From Epinephelus fuscoguttatus (Eukaryota > Chordata > Actinopteri > Perciformes > Serranidae): a stretch of 64,000 bases of DNA. A program made the position numbers and the translations under genes. Below are positions 24,728 through 37,978 of the stretch, piece by piece. The notes under the pieces are model-generated. The model did no database searches. It saw only the letters and a list, made by a program, of their open reading frames with translations, and was not told the DNA's origin. Every line of letters begins with the position of its first letter. The stretch's first letter is position 1. Location of the stretch: assembly GCF_011397635.1 (NCBI RefSeq), contig NC_064767.1, positions 17,153,037 through 17,217,036 of the forward strand. The letters are read 5' to 3'.

Positions 24728-25215
24728 CCTGATATATTCTGTATATATTAATCCACTGTATACTAGCTGTATCAGTGTTTTCCATTGTGTTTATACATGA
24801 TTTCCGTTTTCCAAGTAAAGAAAGCTTTGAAAGGATTTGCTTGCACACCATTGTTTGAAATATTGATGTAGTTTTCTTATATATTATGTAGGTACAAGTA
24901 CAATGACAAAAAAAATCCAAATGGGGATTTTTCCCTGCACTGGATCAAGGTCACCTGTTATGTAAGAACAGGAAGTGGTGTTGTAGAGAAGCCGTACAGT
25001 TTACTGTCTGTGTCCAGATTCCACTGATGCCAAATGCCTGCTAAGTTGAGAATAAATATACACCAGCAGATTTGGTTTGTAAATTTAAATCTTGGTTTTA
25101 AACACTGACCCATTGTGGGCGGGGGAGTCTGACGTCAGTGATGGTGTTGATTTGACATGGCTGAATTTCCATTTTAATTTCTGTGTATATAACAGTGAAA
25201 TAAACATTGTTTTGT
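24728..25215 (+). other. smndc1: 3'UTR of smndc1
   Basis: Two AATAAA signals are visible, near 25051 (GAGAATAAATATAC) and near 25199 (GTGAAATAAACATTG). Alternative cleavage is therefore possible. The mxi1 transcript converges from the right. Confidence 0.6.
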
Positions 25216-25569
25216 TTTCAGTTTTTTAAATAATTGCTTCCACCTCATTTTGACTGTTTTGACATTACATTTTCATTGTGGCTCTGTCAGGTCCTGTAGG
25301 TGGCAGTAAAGACTTGCACCATTATTAATAAAATCGAGCAGCATGCTGCAACTGTTGATACAACCGTTTTCACAAAAGTCACATTGGTTTTTTTGTTTGT
25401 TTTACACCTCCTGAACTAACAAAATCCAACATATAAGTGTTAACTACAGAGCTGAATGCGTCATTTGTGATACCTGTCAGTCTAATACAAGACACCCAAG
25501 TTGATTCTTTGAATGTTAATGGTTTACTCAAAAAAAAAAAGATGAAATTGATTGATGTCTGGGTGGTAG

Positions 25570-27418
25570 AGGTTTATTAAGATTCCAGGGACAGTTTTCA
25601 GGAACTGTAATAAAGTACTAGCAGGGGACCAGCAGCACATTTTGCAAAAAAGTCACCTTGGATGGCTGATTAAGCACAAGAGAAAACATTCTGGGGTGTG
25701 CTTTGACGTACGTCCTTAACAAAAGTCTTTTTCATAGTGCATTTTATAGATTCCCAAACAGGTTGGGGTGGGGGAGAAAAGACCTGTAACAAGGAACTTT
25801 GTGCAAGAGTCATATATATACCCATGTTAAGACACAATTTGGTGGTGATCTCCTTAGGACTTGGACCAGAAAAATGCAGATAAATGGTCATATTGAAATG
25901 TCTTATTTGGTTTCATGGATTCCAACAGGTCAGCAGTGCAATTCTCAGTGTCAAATATACATTGAATATTAACGGGAAGTCTCCAAATTTCACGGAATTG
26001 AACTTGTTCTATTCCTGCTACAATACAAAAAATAATACAGTATTAAACATTGAAGTATAAACCAAAATTAGTATTCTGTAGTGTTTATGTTGTTCATGCT
26101 ACAGACATTTTTTTAAGACTTGTCAATCCAAAGCACATTACAACATGATTAGACAAGCTACATTCAATTCACATGCACCATAGCTTTTTTTTTTTAAATC
26201 AATTACAATCATTTTAACTGCTGAATATTAAAACTGATACCACTACTGGAGCGAAGTGGAAAACTAGCAAAACTGCAATTTGGTGTTGGACGGACAGAAT
26301 AGTATGCTAAACACAGCCAACATCAAAGATAGGATAAAAGTAGACGCTTTATTGCTTTCAGCCTTGTGCTTGGACAAGTGCGGGATAGCTTATTACTGTC
26401 TAAATAAAACTGAATTTGAGCACAGTGTGAAAGAGAAGTGTCATTCTTTCAATAAAACATGAAATGCATTAAACCTTTAGCACTGCATATGCTTCTGTGG
26501 GGGTTAAATTTGTGTCAAGTAATTTGTTAAATGTTAAAAAGAAAATATTTTTAAAAATGTTTTTCATTCAAGCATGACCAAGACCTAGCTACAGTAAAAT
26601 TAAATATACCAAAAATAAATACTATAATCATATGCAAATAAATTAGAATAACGAGGGTGGACTACACCACCTGTTTGGATATGACTATTTCAGTCAAGAG
26701 AAGGGACGCCACACGGATCAGTGATGGTCGTGGGTCCTAAAGCAAAAGGTTATAGGAGTGTAATAAACATTTTGGAATGCAGACATTGTAGCCCTTGCCA
26801 CTGGCTTGTACACTGACAAGAAGTGTCGTCCGGATACGTTATCCAAAGAAAAGGGGCAATGTTTTTACAAGGCAAATGGAGCAAGCGGTCCCAATGGTGA
26901 GCTTCTAGCTGGTATTGGGTTTCTAGTGTTTTTGCTGGTTTCAGAGGATCAACTTGACTAAAGGTAGTTTCCCCTTCAGTGTTGGACACTGCTGCGATCG
27001 TGGGTCCTCTACAGGGTCAGTATTGAGTGCGGGTACTTTATGGTTGATTCTAGCTGGTAATGGGTTAAGGGACATTCAGGTGATTGGTTAAGTCAACTCT
27101 TATAATGAGGAAACTGTATATTGCCGGGAGTTAAATTTGAGGCTGTTGTGTAAAATGTTTCAGACTGATGTAGAGGAGCCCCTTGGCTTTTTGGAAGGAG
27201 ACATTTTTAGACAACTTTTAGGCTGAGTTGAACTTAAGGCTGGTTCTCAGGGCGGAGCAGATGTTTCATTTGTCAGGTAAAGGTGGGATTGAGGCTGGTT
27301 GTTCTTCTGGAGACAGTTAACCTAAACTGCAAAGGGAGAATGGAGCTGTAGGCTGGTACTTTGAAAGGTGAAAGCCATAAAAGACTGCAGCTGGAGTTAA
27401 AGTATAGGCTGGTGCTTT
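25570..27418 (-). other. mxi1: 3'UTR of mxi1 with degenerate ~56-bp repeats
   Basis: Minus-strand sequence follows the mxi1 stop codon (TAA, 27421-27419). A plus-strand TTTATT near 25573 would be an AATAAA on this strand; others (for example near 26346) could be used instead, so the end is uncertain. The part next to the stop holds regularly spaced GGCTGGT words (plus strand: 27239, 27293, 27351, 27407). Further down are paired TTCTAGCTGGTA copies (about 26905 and 27049) and paired CGTGGGTCCT copies (26729 and 26999). Confidence 0.45.
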
Positions 27419-30400
27419 TTAAGCAGAGAAGGCCAGTTTTAGACTGCATGTGGAGTAGCCCTCGTCGCTGGCTGAGCTCTGCCGGCTGCTGTGGTCGTCC
27501 AGGTCACTTGCACCACTGGTGCTTACACTGTCCATTTCTCCATGGGAGAATTCAGTGCTTTCCACATCAACTTCGATCTCTTCTGCTCAAAAACAAAACA
27601 CAAATAATTACAGATTAATCATCTGAATCATGCAGGTCGAAATGTTTTAAATTGTGCCTGACAAACCTTAATGGTACTACAAAGTTTAAACATTGATAAA
27701 GGCTCAGATTCGGACACTGACCTCTGTCAGACTCTGAGCGGTCAGAGTCCATACGGGAGCCCAGGCTGTCCATGCGGACCCTCTCCCTATCTCCATGAGT
27801 TTGCAGCTGGGCTAGCTGCCTCTGCAGGTGCCTCTGCTCCCTCTCTAAGGTCTCCAGCTGGTGCAGACTCCTCCGGTCCGCCTCTTCAAGTTTCTGAATG
27901 ACAGGGAAATGCAGAGCAGTTAATTAAATTGTTGTTATGTTGGAAGATAATCAAGACAACCAGTGTGTGTGGATCCAGTGTGCCACATTTAGTATTTATG
28001 TGAATTATTTAGCATCAAATCACGCAATTATGACAACACCTCTCTAGATGTTGCTCATGATTAACATACTATATGCATGAGGGGATGGTGAACTTGTCTT
28101 GTGTGCAGTGATGTGATGTTAATATGTAGTTGTTGCTGCCGTCAAATGTGACGCCCCCTGTGCCTTCTAATGAAATATTCAACACATAAGGACAGCACGT
28201 AGCTGGATGGATTCTAGAGGGATTGCTGGTGTCACTGTGTGAGGTGGATATAAGTGAAGGATGACAGAGTAATTGCTTTATGGGTTTTGGTATACAAATG
28301 GATGCAAAGGTCATCTCATTCTGTGTTTGGCAGAAACATTAATTCTTTGCCTTCTTAGGTCCAATTTATTTATTTAAACTACCATGGCTTGAACACTGCT
28401 TTTAGTGCATGTGTCGTGTTCAGTAGTCAGTTTAAAGCCTGTACTTGAAACAACAAGCACAAGCAGCTCACTCAGAGTCACACAGAGTATGTCAGGTTAA
28501 GCTAACAAAGTCCTGAAGATACACTTTGAACCTCATAATTCAATCACTTCACAGCAATAATCATATCTGATCATGCCATAAATAAAAAAACTGATTCACA
28601 CTATGGTGGGAGCATAGTAATAAGTACTAAGAATTTATATGCAAGCCAGTTGTTGAACAAGATTCGCTGCTGGTGGGAAAAACAACTGATATGGCTCCTG
28701 CACAGCTACTTACACAAGTTGCAGAGATGGCTGACAAATAGAGATGATATTTGTAAAATGAAAACTGATTTTGGATATTTCACAACTTTAAAAAAAAGAC
28801 ACAGCGACGCATGCTGTATTATATCAGTTGCCATGTATGGTTCATTTCCTCTAATGTCCCCCATGTTGATTCTCCAAATTACTTTTTATACAAGAGATAT
28901 TTTCATGAAGGCACAGGTTGGTGTTTGAAGAGGCTTGTGTATTTTGCGTGATCATAAATACGCTAAAACAACAGTTTTTTTAAATGGAGTTTGGTACAGT
29001 GATGCAGGTGAGAGCAGCACTTATTCATGCTTTTCCTGTCGCACAACACAGGGTGTTTTTGCTTCCTGCAGCCCTGAGCTTCATGCTGTCTGCACCTGCT
29101 CCACCCTTTTACTCTCCTACACAACCTGTGGTTCCAAAAATACAACACAGCAGCATTCAGAGGCCACGTTTCCTGCCCTTTAAACAGGCAAGTCCAAAGT
29201 CAACAGCTGACATCATACAGTAGGTACTTTATCCATTACCCCCCACTGTAATAAACTCCCACAGACTGTTGCCAGGATTGCTTTCATATTGCAGCCTTCA
29301 GTCATCCCTCAACTGCTTCCCACTACTGGAGCCTGCACAGAATGGGCTTAAGGAAATCCAATATATCCCCTAAAAAAATCTCATCTGAAGTAGACTGCAG
29401 CCATCAGGGGAGCCAACACGTTTAGATGCTTTAATGCCACAGCATTATTTGTACAGTTCAGACACTCAGTGGCCCATTCAGGCCGGCAGTTCAAACAACC
29501 AGGACAGATCTGGTGCTCTCTACAGACTAATGGTCAATGGTGAATGACACATGACCTAATCAAAGACTCAGCAAGACTAAAAGTCCCTCACGGGGCAGTC
29601 CTGATAACAGCCAAAGGAGGACTGGTTAAAAGGAAAAGAGAAACTGAAATAACCAAGCACTTTGTATCATAATGTTGGGTCCAAAGTGCAGTTCATCTAA
29701 TGGCTCTGAGGAAACTGATTGCAGGGAAGTACCTGGGGAAAACTGCTAACTTCTCTGTTGCTGTTCACAGTCAATATCTCATTTAACCACCTCTAACTTT
29801 AAACTAGTGCAGGTTTTCCATGAATTATGTGTGTGTTGTCCTTAGGCTTTATATTAGATGTGAGACTGAGCCAGAAAGCTCAACAAAGGAGTAGAAAATC
29901 CAGACCTTTCTCCTCTTTTTTGCGGTGTTAATGCCGTGTCAGCTGTGATTACAAAACAAATATGAGCGCTGTTGTGTCTTTGCTGAACTAAAACACCTAA
30001 GAATGTATAGAATTACAAAGTTCAAATGGATTTTCAGCTAAATATTGAGCTGCCTATGTAGACAGAGGAGCTGCACTGCAATCGCTTGTGCCACATGGAC
30101 GGTAAAGTATCACAGCAGCTTGTACCTCGAGAAGAAACCAGAGACTGTGCAACACCAAGAGTGAGAGCTAAGAGACTAAAATACAATTCTGTTCTAAAAA
30201 TAAATAACAGGATCAGTCTATTGACTGGTAAGGCTTTTGTAAAACAACAGTATGGATTCACATTGGGTATCACATAGGTAGAGGTGCTAGGAGCCTTCCT
30301 TGTACATCAAAGTCATCCTCTGTAGTACTGTAGATCTATATTTGCAGTCAATATGACATCAGTTGTTTTTTACTGAAGGCAGCAACCAGATATCTATGAG

Positions 30401-33400
30401 TGATTGGCACAGATTCTATTTTGCTTTGTGAGTGTTAAACTCAATTGTGTACGATTAGATAAATTAACGTGTATTTGGTAAGCACAGGAGTAAATTATTC
30501 CAATGGCTGAATTCCATTTAGATGCTTAGTCTGCTGTGAGCAGGGTATGGAATTCAGCATGATGACTGCTATGTTGCTACTGCTACTTTCCAAATCATTA
30601 ACAAGTGGCCAGCCAGGAAAAAGAAGCAGTGGAAACAGAATGTAAATATGTTTACATCATTACTATGAACACAAAAATGAGCAGAATTTAGCCCTTATTC
30701 CCGTGATGGTACCATACTACAGGGGCTACCACACCTTGATATGTGCTTTGGCCTTGTTGAGCAGTCCCAGTGTGGTGTGTCGACTGCAGTCTGGTCCCAG
30801 GGGGATGAGGGACTTCAACCTTTCCAAACACAGGCGGAGATGTGCTCGTCTGTGGGAGGAGACACAGTCAAGATGAGTTGTTTCTCTTACGAGACAGCGT
30901 ACACGCAGTAATGTACATTATGCAACAATTAGACAGACAGAAGGATGAATTTCCAGACTAATGCATTATTGTCCTCTGCACTGATCCTGATTAAGTCAGA
31001 TTATAATATTTCCTCCTTATCCATTTTGATTAGTGTTGCAGTAGTTTAAGGCAAACAACTATTTGATTGTTCCTGATCAATTCTAATTATGATAGCATTA
31101 ATCCATCTGTGATGAGCAATAACAGTCAAGGTATTCAGGCACTTGATGTATCTGTTTATCCATTTTGCTAGTTAGCCACACAATCTGACTTCTTTGCAAT
31201 TATGTATGGATGTGTCTGGTCCCAGATTTAAAAGCTGCTGAGGTCAGCTCAGTGCTGTTTCTGATCCACTGAGGCCTCTGGGCCTGTGGTCTGAATGGAT
31301 GCAGAAACTGGCAAAGGACACTCACTCTCCTTTCAAATATCGGAGTAAAATGTAGGTCAAGTTGTGATGTCATCTCTTCTCTCTGCATTGGCCACCATTT
31401 TGTAATAAAAAAAATAGCCCAATATGAAACAAGCCTTGCTCCTGAAGATGCCATTTTTCGCATCACTTGGTGCGAAAGATTCTCACACACATGGCTTGCT
31501 TTTGAATATTAACTGGGCGTTTAATTTTAGCATAAATGTGTCCTGACATTTGTGTCCTGCTCAAAGCAGAGGCTGCCTCATCCTGGAGCAATAGAAGCAA
31601 GCTGCTGTTAGATGTGCAGCTGAGAATCTCTCAGGAAGGAGCCCCGTTGTCTGGAAACAGACGGTTCCCATTTGCTGACTGGGGAAATGTGTGCATGTCC
31701 TCCAGGAGCAGTGCTGCTGCTACTGAGGCTGCATTACACCTCCCTTTTTACTTGCCTTGCAAAATGCACACTGTCATTGTACACAATGGGTGAATTTCTA
31801 AGTTGTTGATAGAAATTCCCTTTTTGAAGTCCTGTGATGATAATAGGCTGATTTATAGGACCTGCAGTGCATCTCGTTTTGAAACGGTATGCACCAAGAT
31901 ATGCAAACATGGCAGAATGGAAAAGGCTTGTAGTTTATCAGCTTGAAGCTCCATTTTGAGACAGCTGGCTCTCGAGATAGACTCCCTGCATACCTCATTT
32001 GCTAAAGCAGTTGAAATACTGTGCTGATTGTCTTTCTCCCTCTTCTGTAGGACTTTAGCACGTAACTTGTTACATGTAACAAAAGCTGTTTGAAGTGAGA
32101 TGGCAATAAATTTACGATGACTGCCCACAGTCACATCATTTCACTGTCTTCCTCGTGTTCCTGTGGCATGTCTCTAGTGTAGTCTCTTCTCAGTAGTTTT
32201 TGTCATAAACAAGCATAGAAATGATGTCTTCAATCTTGTTTTACTCACCTATTTTTTTCCAGTTCATTGTGTGCTGACCTGTTAACATTATAAATACATA
32301 AACAACACGGTTATATAAATGCTAATGATGCAAAATACAACATATTACACAGTCTATACGTACAAACCAAATATAAACTAACACTGCACATTCACATCTA
32401 TGTTTAATTTGAGGACCTTTTACAAGACATTGACCTACCTATTGTGAAGATTGTCCAATTTCCTGCTCTTGAATTTACGCTGTTTCTGTTGGTGTGCAGT
32501 CTGGGTTGCAGGGTACGTTGAAGCATAACCATGCTCACATTCTGGTGATGAAAAAAAGATCAAGAGGATTAAATATATTGTTCCTTTTTTTTTTTTTTTT
32601 TTTTTTTTAAACAATTGAGCTACAAGCAAAAAGCTTCAGGAGGGCTTAGATTTGTATGATTGATGTGACCTTATTTGACCTGAATTTTAAATTACATTTA
32701 AATATGTGGCCTGGAGGCAACAAATCCATTTCATTAAACTAGAAGATATAAAACTCAGACTGACAGACAGACAACCTCTGTTAGAAAATGCTACTATCAA
32801 TACATTCATTCATTACACTTCTGTAAGACACATTTCTTTTCTACAGTTTCTTCACTGTTACAAAACGCCTACAACTCCCATGAACGCTCCTTCCCAGTAA
32901 CATACGACGTCAGCCGTGAACTTGCGCGTGATTGGCTCCCTGCGGTGACTCGCGCTGGATCATGTGTGCCGACCAATGAGAACTTTGCAATTTGTTCCAT
33001 GTGGAAGCCATGTGAACAACACATACAAGGAAGCAGCTGCTGCTTCTGAAAATGATAGGTGGGCTTTGAATTGGAAATGTTTAGCAGAAATAAAACCTAA
33101 ATTGCAGTTTTGTATATGCAGGAGGGTCCGTGAAAGCGTCATTTGTAAGCGGATGCATTAATTTAAATGGAATAATCGTTAAAGAAGCTGCGATAGACGG
33201 AGATAGCAGATTAAATTGGAAATTAAGTCTCAAACATCACACATATCTGCTTGTTTCAACCTAATGCACATATGCAAGCATGTTTAACTAATGAATACAT
33301 TCAGTTTTGCTTTGCCTAGTCAATGAAGTGCCCCATAGTCTGCAGGAAACCAGCTTTAATGGGAGCAGAAGATAATTTAGCTGAAGGCTATTGTTGCAAT

Positions 33401-33873
33401 AAAAATCAGTCTCATTTGCTTCCTGGATTAAAAATGCAGGCAATTTTGCGACCTCTTTTCCACTGATGATATTTTGCAAGTGTTAGGTCGATCAGACAAC
33501 AGTTTTTCAGTAGCAGGTGAAATATCATTGGCTGCTGTCGGGCCAGATCATCTGTCCGCTGCGCGTCTTTTGTCGCCTTCGCCTCTATTGTTGTCTGCTC
33601 GGCGCATTACGTGTTAATATCCCCTACTGCCCGTGTTTACTTACTTCCGTTGTTCTTCTCGATATTTTCTATGTAATGTGCCGCATCGAGCAGCACTTGC
33701 ACGTTCTTCATGAAAGTGCCGATTTGGTCCATTGCGGAACATTTGGAGTATAAAACGTCGCTGAAAGAATAGTCGGACAATTCTCCGAAATCCTGCTGGT
33801 CCATGGACGCATCAGACTCCGACAGAACCTCTTCGAGTTTCACCTCGCTGTGCTGTCGCATGTACTTTACCAT
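27419..33873 (-). CDS. mxi1: MAX interactor 1 (MAD-family bHLH-Zip repressor), SR-alpha-type first exon
   Basis: MXI1 dimerises with MAX, binds E-boxes and recruits SIN3-HDAC to oppose MYC. Coding exons right to left are 33645-33873, 32439-32541, 32249-32278, 30735-30849, 27722-27893 and 27419-27582. All phases match, giving 270 aa. The start ATG at 33873 lies in a strong AAAATGG context. The SIN3-interaction domain is visible at about residues 57-71 ([16 protein letters not shown]), preceded by YSFSDVLYS, which resembles the mammalian long (SR-alpha) first exon. Next come CEHGYAS, the bHLH ([42 protein letters not shown]), a leucine-zipper region ([20 protein letters not shown]), then [20 protein letters not shown] and SSASDEGYS. 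The 30-bp exon 3 is unusually small but needed for frame. I did not find the alternative short-isoform first exon. An mxd paralogue is possible but less likely given smndc1 and add3 next door. Confidence 0.95.
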
Positions 33874-36498
33874 TTTGACTTTAGGCTGTTTTTTATGGGG
33901 GGGCTTTGACAAATAAAGCAGCGCTGGAATTGCTCTCCTTGTCCCGTCTGTGCACTGAGCGGATGACTGAAATGAACTAGGCTCGATGGAATTGCAGTCC
34001 TTAGCCTCAGCCACTTGCCCTACTTGGTGGATAATCCCTCCCACTAACGCATGCACATTGCATTCATTGTCAACTGTGCCATAATAAATCCTCATTATCA
34101 ATACTGCAGGAGAGTAACAAATAACACACATAATGCCTGCTTTCATATTGTAACAACGCTGCTTTATTTCACTTGACATTAAGGGAATAATTATGACTAA
34201 TAAGAGCCGCCTTCCTTGTGCACACAATTTTGTCTGAATGCATGTGAGCAGACTTTGAAAGGGGAAAGCATTTTTGACCACATGGCAGCAGGACAATATG
34301 TGGGTAAATCAAAAGTGCAACTTGGAAAACAAAGACAAGGAAGATGCTGCATTTGCTCACTCTTTGCATCCCACAGTGAGGAGTGTTCAGGAGTTTTCCC
34401 TTGAGTGTGAATGCAATCCATTCATATGATTTTAGAGTTAGTTTGAGATTATTCGTCCTTTGTTTTCACCTAGCTTTGTCTTTTTTTTTTGTTTTGTTTC
34501 ACCTCAGCTCCCCTGGGTGTGTTGTATAGCTCTTCAGTTCTAAAACTCATGTAGCTATAACGATAAAGTAATAAACCAGTGAGATTATGGTTAATGTCAG
34601 AATTTGCTGGGCCCATCTGTGGCTGCTGCAGTTCAGTGGACAGCAGAATACACATTATAGTGAAAGCAACCATATTTTCCTAATGTTTAAAGTTACCCGT
34701 CCTTTAAAAACAACCGTGCAAATTTGTTTTACCCCTAGCTCGATTTTCCACGTCTGTTGTCCCTTTTGACTGATTAAGAAGTCATTTTTTTTCTCCCCAC
34801 ACCAATGAGGGATGGAGGAAGACAGAGGGGGAAAGGGCCTGCCTTTATGAGGCTAGCCATGCGTGCAGGGCTGTGTTGTGCCTCTGAGACAATGGGTGCA
34901 GATGGCTGGCCCGCTGCAGATGTGGCCAGGCCTGTAACGGACGCCTGTGAGAGAGCACACCCTCCCATGGAGTCTATTTCAGCTGCCTGGCAAGGCCTGA
35001 CGCACACAGACGGTCCTGATCTGAGACGCGCTCTTTAGTGGGGGAAAAAACAGGCTGAATTTGTGGAAACACTGCCTATAAAATCCTCCAAATTAAGGCC
35101 TGTTTTTGCAGTACTATCTCTGCTAGCATGCTTTTTTCCCATTTGATTAAGGCTCTTCTTACTGGAGTATCTTCCATATAACACCAATGCAAATATGAAA
35201 CTCCACTATCATCTCATCCACTGCTACCCATGTGCCCAAAAGGACAGATAAATCGAGTCAGACATGGACAGAGAGTTCAGTGGGGGGGTGGAAAACTGAC
35301 AGCGTTTCACCAGGAAAAGGCTCATCTGTGCTGTGAGGCTCGTGTGCAGGCTGACTGACTGTGCGAGCTGCACGCTGATAGCGACAGCGTGGAAAGCTGA
35401 CCCGCTGTAGGTTGGTGTAGAATGTGACCCCAACTGGAGTAATCTGAAAAGCCTGAGGATTACACCAGTGGCTCGGCTGTCACAGAGGAGGCAAAGTCAC
35501 ACAGTGCTGGTGTATGTGTGGATGTGTGTTTGTGTGTTTTTATGAAAGACTGTGCCAAACATCCCACGCTGGTGTCACACAGCGGGGAGTATAAGACATT
35601 TGGGATGTTATTGAAAGGGATTTTTTTATATAGATATATATAAAGGGCTATCTATCCATCTATCTATCTCGCTGATACTATCCCCTCGCATGGTGTTGAG
35701 AGGAGACGGTCTCACATGAAGCATTGTGCAGCAGCAGTCCCCTGCTGTTTAAAAACAATAGCTGCACTTTGCCCTGAGGTCACAGCAAAGGACACTTCAC
35801 CAGGCCAGACATGTATCACCTGCTCTGTCCTCTCCTTAGCAGTGTCAGGACAGGGAAGAGCTCAGCGCTAAGCTTTGTCATCCACACATTGAAAGGGATT
35901 GTTCAGATAACAAGTTTGGAGCTGGCACTGGTCATGCATTTTAGATAAGACAAAGACAAAAGTTGAGAAAAGACCTTTCTCTTTATTATGCGCTTGCCAA
36001 AGACTCATGTTTGTCTTACCTTATAATAAGACATCGTAAATATAGTAATTTGGTCACGTCTATGTTCAGTTAAATGTGTTACCCTTTGACCTCATCTTCT
36101 TGTCCATATGTCATCTCTTAGGAGAGATGTGTATGTGTGTGTGTGGGTTGGGGGTGGTGTAGGTATAGATCCTGTCACTCCCTCAACAGGAACACCTGTT
36201 GGAGACACCAAATCCCCTCTTTGTCTCCACAGCCCCCTCTCAGTGGATTACCATGACAACGCCCATTCATATCATGGCTGTAGGGTGATTATACAGCCTC
36301 ACACGGTCAATTATCACTGAAGAGAGAGCATTGTTTTAGAGGGACGCTGCTGTTGGAAAAAAAGGGGAGGCTGTGTAAATAGTTTTCTAGAAAGCTTCAT
36401 TTCATACTTGAGGTGGTGTGTTGTTTCCTAGAACTGGATATAATGAGCTGGAGTTTCACAGCACATCAGACTAAAATAAATGCATAAGTATCCGACAT
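33874..36498. other. mxi1 upstream region, no other gene seen
   Basis: The 5'UTR and promoter of mxi1 start here. The frame upstream of the mxi1 ATG stays open to 34296, which is reported as a finding. Further right are a short CTAT-type tetranucleotide run near 35648-35668 and ordinary AT-rich sequence. The open frames at 34774-35038 on both strands overlap each other and lack family motifs. Confidence 0.45.
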
Positions 36499-37978
36499 CT
36501 TAAAGTTTCAGTGTGTAGGATTCAGGGGGATTTATTGACAGAAATTGTGTATAATATAAAGAAGTATGTTTTCTTTAGTGTATAATCATCTGAAAATGAG
36601 AATTGTTGCGTTTTTGTTACCTAAAACCCGTTTTGGGTTCAGTTCGGTACATTGTTTTCCGTTACCACTGTGAAAAGTTGTGGATGGTACCAATGGAACC
36701 GTTCCGTTCCGTCCCCATTTTTGGTCCCTCTGTTGGGGTACATAGCACACAGATCTGGTACTAAAATTAAATTATATTTTGCTGCCTCTTGCAGCAGCTG
36801 GAGCAAAAATAACTTAATTCACTGGGCCGACCGCCGGCAACTTTTGAGGTGGAATGTTTACTTGTAATGTTATTCAATGCATGAGTTAACGGCATGAATC
36901 AGTCAACTCACCTTAAATATCAATATGACAACTGACCATTCCATTAGTTTTTATATGACATGCACTTTTAGTAATGAGTGGATCTTTAAGTGTTTATATT
37001 TATTAATTTCGTCCAGGTTATATGAACGGCTCCTGCAACATTAAACCCCTGAGCTTGCCTTAGAAGGACTAAATGCACAAACCTGCTATTTTTAAATATC
37101 CCATGGAGAGACTCTCACTGCAGCCTGTTCTATTTTGTTCTGAAAATGTCAGTGTGCAACCTTGTTCTGTGGACGATAAACAAGGTGCATCTGTGTCACC
37201 AGTAATAAGGAAATACAGTGAGTACTGGATGCAGCAGTGAGTGACAACAGCCCTGCCCAAATTTAAGAATACTGTTTGCGGTGGAAAAGCTAGGGTCTAG
37301 GTACCATGTCTGAAGGGTTACTTTTGGTTCCAAAGGTACCATACTGAAAGTGTTTGGTGGAAACGGGGCAGAATGAGCTGTTTATATTTACACAGGGAGC
37401 AGGTTCGTCTATGGAGTCCGCCATGTTGCACTGCCATGTTTCTACAGTAGCTCAGGGTGGACAAACACTGGCTCTAGCTTTAGATACAACCTTTGCGTTT
37501 TCGCCTCAGCCACTGTAGTTAGCAGCCTCTCTATGATGAGAAGCATCATTAAAAACATGACTTTTTAACATGAAACTGCTTTAGTCTGTGTTTTTACTGG
37601 TTTACATCACCAGGGCTGTTTGTCTTGGAGATGAAGAGACCTCTGCCGATAACTTGGACCCTGTTTAAAGAAACTAAACTCCTAAATCTTAAGTTATCAG
37701 AGAAAGAGGGTGAGCATACAATAGCAGGTGCTAGGCTAGCAGCCTATCTCCAACATGCTTAACAGTGTCGGAGAAACATAATGTAAATTTCTAATGTAAA
37801 ACTGTTTTATTCTGTGTTTTAACCAGTTTTAATCACTGGGTCTGTTTATTTATGAATGGAGGAGACCTCTGTGGATAATTCAGCTCCCAGTAAATACCTC
37901 CTGAACGTCTGGATCAGAAAAAAGATGAGCACATATTACCTCACCGCTTGATGCCACTAAATCCCCCTAAATCTTAAC
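36499..37978. mobile_element. TTA-flanked MITE copy A, interrupted by a second element
   Basis: The left part begins TTAAAGTTTCAGTGTGTAGG (36500-36519) and continues with the TGTATAATCATCTGAAAATG segment. The right part resumes near 37370 with AGAATGAGCTGTTTATAT, GTCCGCCATGTTGC and TACAGTAGC and ends near 37978 in CTAAATCTTA. The order matches copy B at 41215-42040 and a repeat I recall as common in percomorph genomes. About 0.75 kb in between (about 36620-37370) starts CCCGTTTTGGGTTCAGTTCG and ends GTTTGGTGGAAACGGGG, with imperfectly inverted ends, so a younger element split the older one. The right half also contains two diverged copies of a stretch with CTGTGTTTT...ACTGG and GAGACCTCTG (about 37565-37650 and 37805-37885). 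Confidence 0.55.

Noticed and set aside
32581-32610. T-rich run possibly marking a retroposed poly(A) tail
   Set aside because: It sits in mxi1 intron 1 about 40 bp before the exon 2 acceptor. It fits a polypyrimidine/homopolymer run, with no retrogene body beside it.
34774-35038. Overlapping 77-codon frames on both strands
   Set aside because: Mirror-image frames of similar length in locally GC-richer DNA; no motif, splice or start support.
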